Of a stretch of DNA of 64,000 nucleotides, positions 19,060-31,900 are shown one piece after another. Positions within the stretch are counted from its first letter, which is position 1. Each line of letters starts with the position of its first letter. The translations under genes and the position numbers were made by a program. Below the pieces are notes generated by a model. It worked only from the letters and a program-made list of their open reading frames with translations. It did not search any database and was not told the DNA's origin. The stretch is from Capitulum mitella. Taxonomy: Eukaryota; Arthropoda; Thecostraca; Pollicipedomorpha; Pollicipedidae. The stretch spans positions 5,271,661 through 5,335,660 of the forward strand of contig CP099851.1 in the NCBI GenBank assembly GCA_030062745.1, in the 5' to 3' direction.

Positions 19060-22000
19060 CCCAGTTGAAAACATAGGTATCGAGATTTCACGGCTGAGAG
19101 AAACAGTGCAGACCAGACAGAAAATGAAGCAGACCTGGTTTCGGCAAAGGAAGAAATCATGATGTTTAAGTAGCGAGAAGTGAGTACAGAAATTTGCACA
19201 GCGAGACTCGGAAAGCACTGGCCAGTATTGCCGGGACTCGTGTTTTATCGTCGAGCTCTTCGCTATTGTTTTCTTTCCGATCTTTCGTAAATTCAGTGGC
19301 AGGCTTGTGTTTTGGAGAAAGAGGATGTTGTATTGCGTGTTTTTAAAAGGTAATGCATTGCTTTTCCGCTGCATACGAGAAGGCACTAACGTACGCATTT
19401 CAATTAAAATGCATCTGAGAAGATTGCCCGGGCCAAAACCCTGATATGTTCATTTATTGCTTTCATATGCTTTTGCCATTCCGTCCAATATTTTTGTTCC
19501 GAATATATTGATAGGACACCGATGGATTCGGCACGCCGGATGTCTACAGCTATTTCACATGTGAAACATGCAAGAGGTGATGCGCTGATATATGGCCTCA
19601 GGTCTGGCCAAGTGAAAATCAGTAGCATACAGGACGAGAAAATTAGAGGAAAATGTTGTGCTCTTTTCTCGTAGCAATTCAGCTTTTTTTTAAGCTTCAG
19701 CTAGCCTGATTTGCGACTTACCCTGGGGAGCCCTCACACAACATGACATTATTGTTTTTGTACTGGCCGAATACAATGCTATGTAAAAGTACCCGGGGGT
19801 TGACAAACTTTCAGCGGAAAGAAAACGGACTTGTTTTATGCACAGCTTCCTTTTATCTGTTACTCGCCTGTGCCGGTGAATGTGGCTTGGAAATGAGAGG
19901 ACGAGAGACGACAAAAGGACATGCTGAGAGGAAACTGGACGTTGATATCGGCCCAAGGCACTTCAGAGCGTCTTTCTTTCATTTCCGGGAATTTTATTTT
20001 CCTTGTCCTGTTTGTTCAGCATGAGATTTCGAGATGCGGGCGGAGCACTCGCCTGTTTGCCTTCGTTCAGCCTCGTTCCACGATCGATCCATGATCAAAC
20101 AGAGGATTCTCCGCATTACACCCCACACTGGTGGCGGTCAAAACTGGGCCACTGGATGACGTTTTCATGCTCGCCTCAGCTGGCCGTCACTGAATGGCGT
20201 CAAGTAAGTATTATACAAGGCGTCGTGTTTCCGTTTCTCTTCGCCGCGCAATATCGTGCAGTTTTTGCCTGTCTCCTCGGTAGCCGGAACTTGCACTTGC
20301 ACTCAGTTGTGCAAAAGCTTGCGCTCGTCTCGGGGACCAAACACTGCTCAGAAAGTGGGAAGAAATTTCCTTAACAATCCTGATGCGAGAAACAGGTGCA
20401 TTAAACATTTTATCTTGGCATAGTTCAAACGCTACAAAATTGAAGGAGGTGAGAAGTTTTAACGTCTCAATTCGTATCATATGTGGTTGTGCACGTAAAA
20501 CAGCACAGACGCATACGCTAGACATCTGATTGGCCAGAGGCCGAAAATTGCGCCGAGAAGAGCCGCGCGAACGTGCTTGATTTTCGTGTCGTAATTTACT
20601 GAGTTGTAATACATGTCACTGCTGCCGTTGCTATATTCAGACAGATCTTAATACCAGTCCAGATTTCCAATATTCAGACAGTCATTAATACCAGCGCTCC
20701 AAATGACGGCGTTAAGCTCAGTGTCTACACCAAGCCTCGGTCGCTGTGCAAACTTAGACTGCGTCGTACACAACTGGAATAAAAAAATTGACTAACTTTG
20801 TCAAAACGCACATAAACAGGCAGCCCTACATGACCTTTGATGTGCTCTCCAAGTCATACCACGACCATCCCCGAGGTCCTGGGAACCATTTCTGTTCCGG
20901 CCAAACAGGATTTGAGTGACTCAAAACCATGCGTGTTAAACCTTGGTGTAAGCCGTGGTGAAACCATGTTAAACCTTCATCGGGTCGTCAGTCGGCGTAC
21001 TCCCACTGATAAACTGCGCTTAGATATATTTAAGAGTGTGAATAACGATGGTGCAATTGGTTTCGTGTTTTGCGATGTCTTCGTCGTATTACTGTTTATT
21101 GCCCATCTCCCTTCAAGGAAAAGTGACTGGGAAGACCCATAACGGTATCCATTGTTTCCGTCCAAGCTCTTCAGTAGGTAACCCTCGCTACAGGAGTTTG
21201 GTTACTTTGATGTTAGGAAGCTCGCAACCCGACATGCTTCCTATCAGTCACCACAACGGGAGGGCTGGAGGAGTTTCTTGCGGTTTTCGTGAGGTTTTTA
21301 CGAGTCTAGCCAATTGAGGTGTGGAGCGTTAATGCTATGATATGGAAGCTGCATGGAAACAAAATGCACTCATGTCACAATGTCCTGAAATCTGGCCTCA
21401 TGCTGGACCCAAAATATTCTCGATCAAAGCCAAATTTGTCGACTTTTAACAACCCTCTGTGTATGAAGGAGAGTGGGGGCGGGGGTGAGAAGTTTCACAT
21501 GGCAGAAGCTGATAAGGACCTTAACTTTGCTTCCATAATGAGCTCCTTCTTCAGTTCCGTGCGCGGGACCAACATCAAACACCCGTGACATTATCTCTCG
21601 CGCGACAATTTCATGCCTGGATGACTGCAAAGCTCGCAAAGAGCTGCTCTGGATAAAACAATGCAGCCCTGGAACTGTCTAAATTGATGACGGTTGTCTG
21701 AAGCACTCCTTGGCGACAGGAAGCTGGTGCGAACTGGACGTCTTTTTAAACCATCCCTGCCGTCCTGAACTGTAAGCCGCGTGCTTCTGCTTCAACGACT
21801 GGCATGCTTTGGGTGCCTCATTTGGAACTTGTAGCCTCTAGTCCGCTATCTCGAGTGGTGGGATATACCTGTTCACTGTAGTTCCTATGGTGGGACCTGC
21901 ACTGAGTAGTACTAGACCTTCTAAGTGCCAAACTGAGCCCAATAGTCCGGGACAAGTTCTGGGGGAGGGCGGGGGGAGGCAAAAGAACATGGGGCCTGCC

Positions 22001-25000
22001 AGACGGAGAAGATGAGGAACAATGTAGGAACCATGTCCACATTACCCATACATGTTTCGTGTCGTATTAGATCACCGAGTTATAGCGTTGTTCTCAGGTG
22101 CTCTCATTGTGGTTTTGAACATGTGATATGGTCTGACTTCTTTCTCAGTCGCCCAAAGAGATAAGAGGTAAATTTTTGAAACAATGCATTTTGGACATAG
22201 CCTTACAGTCACGGCCGTCGTTGGCTTTCGTAATGTCAGCGACCTTTCCAAGATCTAGTTGGACCGTTGGCTTTAATGGGTCTAAACAAGACTTGGAAGA
22301 GGTCAATCAATAATCTGTACCCACAATTTTGATTATGACCAGTAATGTTGCCCTTCTCAGATATGCAAATATAAACTATAATGAAAACAGTGACGATAAC
22401 AGCATACGCAGAAAACGCGATGAGGAGCTCTTTGTGACCAGAGAAGTCACTTCCTAACCTGAATAGTCACCCCATACGTCCTTTGCATTGCTAAGAAGCA
22501 TGCTGTGCGATCGTTTTCGTTCCAACGCCTAATCCGGATTAGGAGATGAATAGAATGGGGCAATAACGGACCAAAATAAAACCCACCTCGCCTTGTGGAT
22601 TGTGAACAATGGCAATGTCTGGCGATGATTAACCCGCGAGCGGCCGATTTAGCCCCAGTCACGGCTTCCTGCTATAAATTCAGAGCTGCTGAAGCCAGTA
22701 ACGTCCACTTTCCAGAACCCAAGACTGGCTTGCAAGAAGCTCCTTGTGAATGCCATGAATGTCAAATATGAGGCCGTGAAGACAAAAATGACCTCCAGGT
22801 CAACGACAGTAATGCTTGTGCTCGTTGTGCTGACGAAGTTTTTTCTTTTTCTGGGGCAAATGCACCTTTAGCGATCAAAGCAGTGAAGAAACACATGAAC
22901 TGATGTTTCTTGTGATATTCTTCGCCACAGTAAATGTCTCAGGTCTAATCACGGCCTGATTTAGTCTCATAGCCCGAGGCAAACTCTGATATTTTTTCAA
23001 TGGTGTGAACTACTGCGAAGTAATGAGGTATGCTGATACCGGAATTTGTCAGAGACTGCTTGCTGCATTGGCTTGCACATTGCTGCACCGTACTATGTCT
23101 CAAGAGCAGGAGGAGCCTGTCGGTTCCGGGACGTTGGCCTGTTGCGTCATCACCAGTTCCGAGTTTGATACATTGATCACTTCCGGGGCCTTTGGGTCAC
23201 TGGCCATCGATTCCGACATAAATGTTCGATAGCCCATGGCTGTAGCTCGTAACCGAAACCATCAGTCTGTCCCAACACAGACAGGGAGGCAAGTAAAAGA
23301 CATCACATCCTCAGCTACTTGGCAGTGACAAAAATCTTCCAGTACATACAAACTCAATCACCAATAACCAAAAGCCGATAACATAAAAATAATTGCGACT
23401 TCTTTCCACCCGATGTGAGGAGGATCGCTGTGCTGCGTGCAACGTCACTGGTCCGCAGCGCTACAGAGAAAGGTTTGAATTTTCTGCTTCCAAATCACTT
23501 CCTTACCTCGTGTTCTTCGCCGGGCCGAGCTGAGACTGTGGCTTTGTTAGCCGCTGCACTGTTTCTCTGGTGGTCGGCTCATACCGCTCAGCTCACGGAT
23601 CTGTGATGAGGACACAGGGACCTGCGCGCTTGATTCCGCTGAACAATCCTGCTAATGGCCAGCTGATGCCAGCTCAGGTCCTGGACCTGAGGAACGGCCG
23701 CGAGTGAGTTTGGAAACTGAACAGCCTCATATGTTGAACAGCCTGTCGATGCATAGAGATATCCCATACACTATCTCTTCTTTCTCTCTGTCACTAGGGC
23801 TGCCTGTCAAGTGTCGCCGCCCCCTAATGTCTTGCTTCATTCCACAGTGAGCATTTGAACTCGAACGTTCTCGCATTCAACGAACCAAAGTTACAGAGTT
23901 ACTACAGTTCGCTACAGACATGCGCCTGGATCCGATGTAATGTAGGTTATTCTTGTTTTGTATCGAACCTTTCACTGACCTGGGCATGTCGCTGTGTAAC
24001 CTCAGAAAGACAGTTTCCCACCAGAACAAATCACGTTGCGGAAAAGACGCAACCTTGTCAACTGAGAATCGGACGCAAAACGAGGATAGCCCGCATTTCA
24101 ACGGGATCCGGACACATGCATATTTGTCTGAAGAGAAGATCTGGTGGGAAAATGGTAACCGGTTACCAGGACATTATATTATTGCCAAAGTCATTGTCCG
24201 TTTCCGCCATAGTTCCGTCGTGCTCGGTGTTGCCTGGGGTATTTCGTCTGGTTATAATAGGCATTGACCGGGGTATTTCGTCACCTCTCATCGGCTGGGA
24301 GACGTCAAACGCACCCCCCCCCCCCCTCCGTCTTTCTAGACAACCAAACGTTCGATTCGGCTGATACAAACGCTGTTCGATAGCGACGAAGTTTGCGATC
24401 TCGTGACAAATACATTTTTACTTTTGGATCACTGATAACGTCACAGGAAGCACCATCTGACCCTAGGTCATAAAGACCAAGGTCATAGATTGGGCCAAAT
24501 TTGGCCTCCGTTAAAACGCGCCCTCCAGTGCATGTTTTCTGGACCATTTGACACGGAGGTTCCAAAAAAGACACCTGCAAAGAGCCTTGGGTGCAAGAAA
24601 GCCTTGAAATGGCCACAGTTATCATGCACATGTACACTGCAGTATTTTGTAGTTTCAGACTCGGAGCACCACGAGCACGAGCCAGTGAGCTCCATCTGAC
24701 ATCTTCGGATGGCCCTAAAAGTCAGTTTGTCTCATGTCACACATTCCCTCAGAATGCCGCACATCTTTGCAAAGGCCTGCCGACACAAAACTACCGACGA
24801 TGGCCAAAGACGAGCTCCGCGAAAACATTTTTGCTATTTCACACGTTGGCATCGATGTATGTTATCTCACATGCGCACGAATCATGCACGTCATAACATT
24901 TGCGGGAACCAACACGTCAGGCTCTCCAGCGCTCCTGAACCACGAGACAGCGTTCGAAGGAGGAGATTTTTCTTGGCACGACGTCCCTGCAATCTGAAGT

Positions 25001-25640
25001 TATTACCCGGGTTTTATATTGATCGGCCCTGGGAAGCCGTCGTTACGACATCCAATACCCGCCACGTCCTGATTGGATCGTCTGGCAGATTGAGCCAAAA
25101 CCCTGTATTTATGGCCTAAGGCGTAGATCACGAGGTTTCAGAAAATTCCGGGCATATCACGCATCTGATGTATCCGTCTGGCGCAGAAACGCCGTGAATA
25201 GGAAACCACCTCGAGTAGAATGTCATTTGTTCCGTGTATGAGGCCAGGAACTCGGCTTCAGCACTGAACACCTGGCGACGTACATCTGTATCCACTGCGT
25301 CTGTATCTACACATCTGTATCCAAGATATGTAAGCACTCGAAACGTGAAAAATGTTGTCAGTACACTGGGCGACAGGGGACAGTCCTCCATATCTTAGCT
25401 CGTGTTCAACCAATTGCATCACTTTTCTTCCGGTGTAAACTGTCTTCAGAGTCGGAATTACTTAGTCTAACGGCCAAACTCAACAGTCGAAGTGTTGCAG
25501 TCAGTGTGCTCGACCCCTCTTGTAAGCACGAGCGCTGAAACATTGCGCATCCAAGACAAAACCTCCAGCTAGCCGCGGTGGCCGCACGTGCCGCCACCTC
25601 CCAGAAACGCCTCCGGGCGACTAAACGCCGCCGGCGTCTC
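19060..25640. other. intergenic or first intron, no coding exon recognised
   Basis: If the 18.2-18.6 kb block is a leader exon, this is the first intron of the AKAP-like gene. It holds AGGTCA-rich noncoding sequence (about 22230-22330 and 24440-24500), a dispersed repeat at 24240-24372, and otherwise nothing I can name. Confidence 0.5.
24240..24372 (-). repeat. dispersed repeat, copy B
   Basis: Reverse-complement match to 14925-15045: gacgaaataccccggtcaat, tctagaaagacgg and ggttgtc, interrupted by a C-run. Confidence 0.55.
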
Positions 25641-25674
25641 CCCACTAACCCCAGCCCGTCCGGCAGGAGCGGCC

Positions 25675-25981
25675 ATGTCCGAGCGTCGCGCCGAGCGGCC
25701 GGCGGCGCGCCACGTCGACTTCCGGTTCCGGTGTCCGTCGCCGGACGGCGGTGGCCCGACGCGGCCCGAGGCCGTGCCGCTGCTCACGTTCTCGCCGTCG
25801 CCGAACCCCGAGCAGGACGGCAGCACGGGCCCGAGCTCGCCCGTCTCGCTGTCGTCGGCCTCGTCGCCGCTGGGCTCGCCGCGGCGGCAGCCGGCCGAGC
25901 GCCAGTGCGCGTCGCCGCAGGGCATGTACCGGGCGGCCGACCTGCTGCGGGGCTGCGCGCAGGTGCCCTACGTCGACTCCG
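25675..25981 (+). CDS. candidate AKAP exon 1 (Ser/Pro-rich N-terminus)
   Basis: The ATG at 25675 lies 8 bases after a good acceptor: a CTAAC branch-like motif, a pyrimidine tract, then gtccggcag ending at 25666. The exon therefore probably starts at 25667 with a short 5'UTR spliced from an upstream leader. It encodes 102 residues with SPSPNPEQDG, SSPVSLSSASSPLGSPRR and GMYRAADLLRGC, and ends at phase 1 before donor gtgagt (25982). About 75% GC. Confidence 0.75.
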
Positions 25982-28900
25982 GTGAGTGGCCGTAAGCGGC
26001 GGCGAGCCGCCGCCGCTGAGGGGCAGGGCGCCGGGTGGACTTGGTCCGTTGGTGCTAGAGTGGGGGGGGGGGTTGCGCGTGTGGTTAGCAGGTGACGTCA
26101 CCTTAGTTGCTGCTCTGTGTCTCGCGCGATCGGTGCCACGTTGTTTTCTGTAACCTTGATGTCTGCACTGGAACGCTCTTCATTGTAAGAAATGCTTGGA
26201 ATGCCGTGTCCAACGATTAAACAGGAGACAGCAGGAACTCTGCCGAAAACAAGTATGACGTGCATGAACCCATCCCCGCCCGACCCTACAGTATCAACAC
26301 CACATTTAAGCGAAAAATGCCGTATTGCCATCACCCACAAGACGCTGGACGACCTTGAGAACACCGCAGCGGAGGTGGCGTCTGCCCGTCTCCGCTGCCA
26401 CCTGCGAAATTAAAGATCTCCGTCCCGACGAACATGAGCTCGCTCCTTTCCCGCTACCACCTAAACTCAAGTTGTTCTAATGAAACCGACCAGCGCCAGG
26501 ATAAAGCAGTAGGAGCGATTTCCAGACTGCGTTGAATTCGCTCGGATCAGGCGCGTAAGCGTCATCACCTTACAGTCCACTGCAGCACAGCGGCGAAACT
26601 GCGTGGCCGCAATATTTATTGCAGGCCACGCCGCCGCCAGACAAGCGGAGAAACTATGGCAACCTTCTGGGAAGTGGAGGGGTGTGATGAAAGAGTGGGG
26701 CTGCCTGGCAAGTACCGCGATATGACATGACGTCCATTCTACTTTGGCGGATTGAGGGTAATCTTGGACAGAAACCATTTGGACGGCGTGCCCTTTCATA
26801 TTCAATCGTACATGCCATCATTTTTTTTACGTCGATGTGACTAATGCCTTTAAAGAGAAGCGTGCCATTCAATTGGAATCCAACTGTTCTTTCCAATATA
26901 TTTTCCTTCGTCTGAGTACTTTCAACCGTGACACCTGTTTCATCGTTCCACGTCCTCGTAACGCTGACGTGCAGAAATTTATAAGCTAAGCTGGCATTAG
27001 TGTGGTTTTTCCATGAAGAAGGGAATCCACTTGCATCCTGGCGGTGTACAGCTCTGCTGCTTTGCTCAGACACAGGTGCGTTCCCTTTTTGTCAAAAAAG
27101 TCACACTATTGCCAGCTTGGTAGAAATAAAAGCCACGCCTGATCAAAAAGAGAGGTTTCAAAATAACACGGTAACATTCATAACGCAGCTGGTCGACTTG
27201 TAACATGCTAGGCTGGTGTTAAAAATATTCGAAATGAAATCTAGGTCTTCGTCCGTCGCGGTTAATGAACCGAAAAATACACGCCGTCTAGGTGGACTCC
27301 GTGTGATGTTGGAAACAAGTCACCCGATCTGATACGCCCGAGGCCGGAATTTCCAAGCCTGACACCCTTTCTCGCGGCTTCTTTTTTCATCCAATCTTTT
27401 TCTGTGGAGCGGTTGGCACCAGCCTTCGCCGGCAGAACCGCATCTCTCCCTGAGGACGGGCGAACTTCAATGCGCCGTCGCTCTGCCGACGCGGCGAGAG
27501 ATTGAAAACTTGGCCGAATACCGAGTAGTACAGGCGAGCAGACAGGGTTCGGGTTCGGCCGGTCAGGAGGCTGCAGCTTTCTGCCTCAGACCAGTCAGCA
27601 GAGTTTTCCTCGCTGTCTCTGGCCAGGGGGCAGGCTTTGGCTCTCCGTCTCCGATCAATCGGCGAGCTGCCGTCCTCTGCGTCTGGCCAGTCAGGAGGAC
27701 CTGGTTCCTTGTCCTCGGTCAGTCGGGAGAATTTTCCTCGTTGTCTCTGGTCAGTCGGTAGGATGTGTCTCTGCCTTCAGGGGCGTAGCCAAGGGGCCAA
27801 GGGTGCCATTTCCTCCCTTGGGGTTCAGGATCTGCCTTTCTCTACGCAAAAAAATATAAGTAAATAGCATTTGCCGGACTCGAAAATCTAGACGACAAAG
27901 TCCCAGGAGTTTTCAGCTTTGAGAGACGATAGGTCCGTCGCGGCCCGCCTTCTAGGTGAAATCTTGGCTGCGCCTCTGCTCTGTCTCCAGCCAATCAGCA
28001 GGTTTGGCCTGTTCGCCTCGGCCTGATCTGCAGAGGTAGTCCCATACATATCAGCCGCCAGCAGGCTGGTCTGCGCGTATTCAGAAGGCTCCCTCCTTCT
28101 ACGCAGGAAGTCAGGGCTCCGTCTCCGGGTGATGGCCTAATGAACAGCTGAGCTGACGTGAACTGCCTCTCTTCCCCCGCCCTGCACCCGCTGCATTGTT
28201 CCCCATGCGGGGCCGGAGGCCGGATAATCAAAAACGCGACGGGGCGCGTGTATGGATATAGCCCCACGCATTCAGTCGCAGCAGCCGCCAGCTTTGGCCG
28301 ATTATTGCTGTCCGTCAGCGACACTCATGGAGGCTTATTGCCTGCCGACCCGCCTGCGTCGTCTCGTAATCTCGGCTCGTTGTCGATGCGTCCAAAGGGC
28401 CTTATTTCTCACTGGAAAAAGAGACCTGCCGTATGAGCAGCGTCGAAGAGCGGCGTGATTGCATCAGTAATGTCGCGTTTTTCTCTTGCAGCTGTTCAAG
28501 CACGCTTTATTACATTTAGCGAATGCATTCGTAAAGATGTGTAAATGAAATAAAGCGGCATGGGCGAAATGATTGGAGCGTTTCTCGCGATCTGTTCTTG
28601 TCATGCTGTTGGGATCAGTCCGTTTTTAGGATTTCATTTTTTGTTGCTCATACACGGATAGAACTGCAAGGATTACAGGGATTCCAGATGGTGTTTCCAA
28701 GTGGCACAGCAACATCTCGCACCAGCTCAGTTATGGGAAGCAAATTCACCAGGCTGTGATCAGTTCTGGATCTCCCAGGCTGGAACAGACAGCTTTACGA
28801 TTGTGAAACGTACTTAAGGGAACGTTTCACTTTTGACACGTGTTTTGTACTGAGGCAGTCGGGCTGTAATTCTTAGGTTCTGCTGTTAGTTGTTGCATGG

Positions 28901-31900
28901 TGTCAAGGGTGGATGCAGCACAATGGACGTAAGCAGAAGAACAGTATTGTTCCATGGTGGTAGGTGTCACGACATTAGGTAGGCTTTTGATGAGTTGTAT
29001 TTGTTGATAATCCCAGGCCTTTCTAAAAAATGGCGCTTAAAACGCGAGCATCAGCATTCTTCTGATCAATGCAATCCATTTCTGAAAAGTCGGCCGATGT
29101 GGGACATTTCCTTTGGGAAATGTTTTGTTAAACCCTCATCTTTGACAGCTCACCGAACGGAACGTCAAATGGTCAGCTGCAATGCGCTACAGTCGCACGG
29201 TCTTCCCGTTATCCTGCTATCTTTAGCCGTCCGAGAGAGGTTACAAACATCAACTGCAATAAATATTCACAAAGGAAATCCGCAAGGAACATGCACGATT
29301 CTTGTACCTTCTTTCCACAACAGACATTCTAAATGGCAACACCCCCGTACAGTATAAACATGGTACTGCAAAGCCGTGTTTCTGATTCAGTTAGTTTTTG
29401 TTCCGTTCCCGGTGGCAGGTAAGTCGAAGCATTCCAAGAAAGCGTGATCGCCATACTAAACGAAGGTCTCATCATGGCCTCCACCAGACTGCGCTTCGAT
29501 TTTCTGTCCGGTGCCCGCCTACGTATGTTGCCTACGTGGCTGTGCCTACGGTGTCCCGCCCGCCTACGCCTATGTGTCGTCGTTGCATGAGTCTTGTTCT
29601 TATCCTCGACACGTGTCTACGTGTCTTGTTCTTATCCTCGATACCTTGGCATGCACTGCTGCGATCTTCTTTCTCCCTGACAGTCAGCGGAACATTTTAT
29701 CAGCACCGGCAACAATCGTAGACTGAAATGGACGGAAACCTGCAGAGACACCCAGACGTGTTGGATTTCAACTTGTCTGAGATCATAAAGGTCATGGAAG
29801 GTGCTGGAAAGCCTTCAGTTTTGGCGTGACGTGACGAATGATGTGCATGTTCCTGTGTAACACATATATCTAATGTTGCTTTAGATACAGATATCATTAC
29901 GTATTATTGCATTATATATTGCGGTACAGGCAGGTGTGACTGATATGTATGAACTATGTAGATGGGTATGAATGGTACGGTATATTGTTGCAGTGCCGAT
30001 AGTATCCTTTTCACAGTCGCAATTTAATGCTGCGTCTTTACAGATAATCAAGAAAAATGCGCGTGTGGTCGCGCACATGACTTGTCTAAATTAAAACGTG
30101 TTCCTCTTCTAAGCTGTCGGCAACGTCCAAAGCGAGAGCGCCCATCGAAATCGATTTCTTGCCCTCGACAGACTGTCTGGCTGAATCTCGAGAAACATTC
30201 CAAGGCATCGCTAGTACTCTGCTGGTCGATTCCATACAATTTCGTGTCTGTGATATCCCCGAAGAGTGCAGCGCTGATGCAGTTTGCCGACGTCGTCGGA
30301 CTGGCGTATCACCGCCAACTAGGAACAGCAGTCAAAGGCGCGTGCCGCGAGTGCTAACTAGCCCGGAGCCCGTCCGGCCGACCGTTTGTATTCGGCGATG
30401 GCGGCGGCGCTTTGTTGGATGGATGCCTGCAGGGCGACGGCATCCATACACAGCTCGGCTAATGCTGACTGGCCTGACGAGATTCGGCCGAGCTCAGCAT
30501 TGTCCTATATCTTATTATGGTTCTTCTCCCAATGAGTCCCGCGTGGGTTGTTTTGAAATGATGCCATTTACGTTAGGTGTGTTTTTGCAGAGTGCCGAAG
30601 CTTTTCATTTTTCTGGAATGACTGCGATAAAGTTTCCAGTGATTTTTGTCAGGCTCCAATTGTCGTCAGATGTTAGTTGATCTCGAGAAGAACAATTCGA
30701 ATCGGAGATGGGTTAGGGGTGGGGGTGGGGGAGCGCTGCTGCAGCTGCAGCATCCAACAATAATTGCATCACATCCATGGATTACAGGGGAAATTAATCG
30801 CAGTTATTAACTGCGCTATGGGGAGGCAAACTACCGAAGCTGGAGCACCGCAGACTATTGTCTCGGACTTTCTCCAAAGCAATTATCCCTTTGAAGTTTG
30901 GTCATAGCAGTTGAATTACACTGCATATTTCAACAACGTAGACAGCGTCATGCGGAACGCGGTTGCTCTTTAGGTCATCATAGCATTATCTAACCTTTGA
31001 TGTTCCTTTGGTGCCGTGCATACACTGTCCGTATGGAATGGAAACCCCGTTTGCACACGAATGATATTCACTCGTTGCCTGAGTCATACAGGATGAAGTC
31101 AACTGCAGTGCTGAACGTTTCAGTTACATCAGGGGTGTAATTTTCCCAAATCCTTTGTGGGTGCACTTGGCCACCATGGCTGTTATATGGGAGAAGCCCT
31201 AGCAACCCTGACCCCACTGGAAACCAAACACTCCTCCAGTTTCGGCCACTTTATTTTCCGATGCCGAGAATTCCGGATTTTCGATTTTTGGGGGTAAGAA
31301 CATCGCAAAAGTTGCAAGCATAGATAATGGTGTCCCTTTGGGTACGCCTTTGGGTGCATTTCTGTGCTGCGTTTCTTTTTTGGTCATGTAGTGTACACCC
31401 AGACATGTATGCTCACCTGCTTTCTTTTTACATATATGGGTCATTTTCGTGTTGTTAAAAAATTAAAATTCCGCTTTTGGGGTCATAGACTGTTTTTTTT
31501 ACTTTTGGGCGCACAGGTCATGTTTGTGGGTGCACATTTTTTGCGCATGCATGTGCACCCACATAGAAATATAAAGTAACATCCCTGAGTTTCATTGATA
31601 AAAACTCCTTGTGGACATGACGCTCTTCCAGAGTGTCATTTGATTGTGCGTACGCTTTTGCACGACGATTTTCTTTCTGCGAATGGCTGGCAAGCCTAGT
31701 TCGTTATAAATCAACACGTTAACATCGGCAGATACAGTCTTTGATCTTAACAATGTTACATTACACCGACGCGATGATTGCATGAATTTTCATCTTTCTG
31801 CGCCAGCGTGTTGTTTTTCTAAGTATTTTCTCTCCTTGATATACCCGTTATGCTTATTTTCACGAACATTTTTAGGACCTACCTTGTTCAAACATACGTA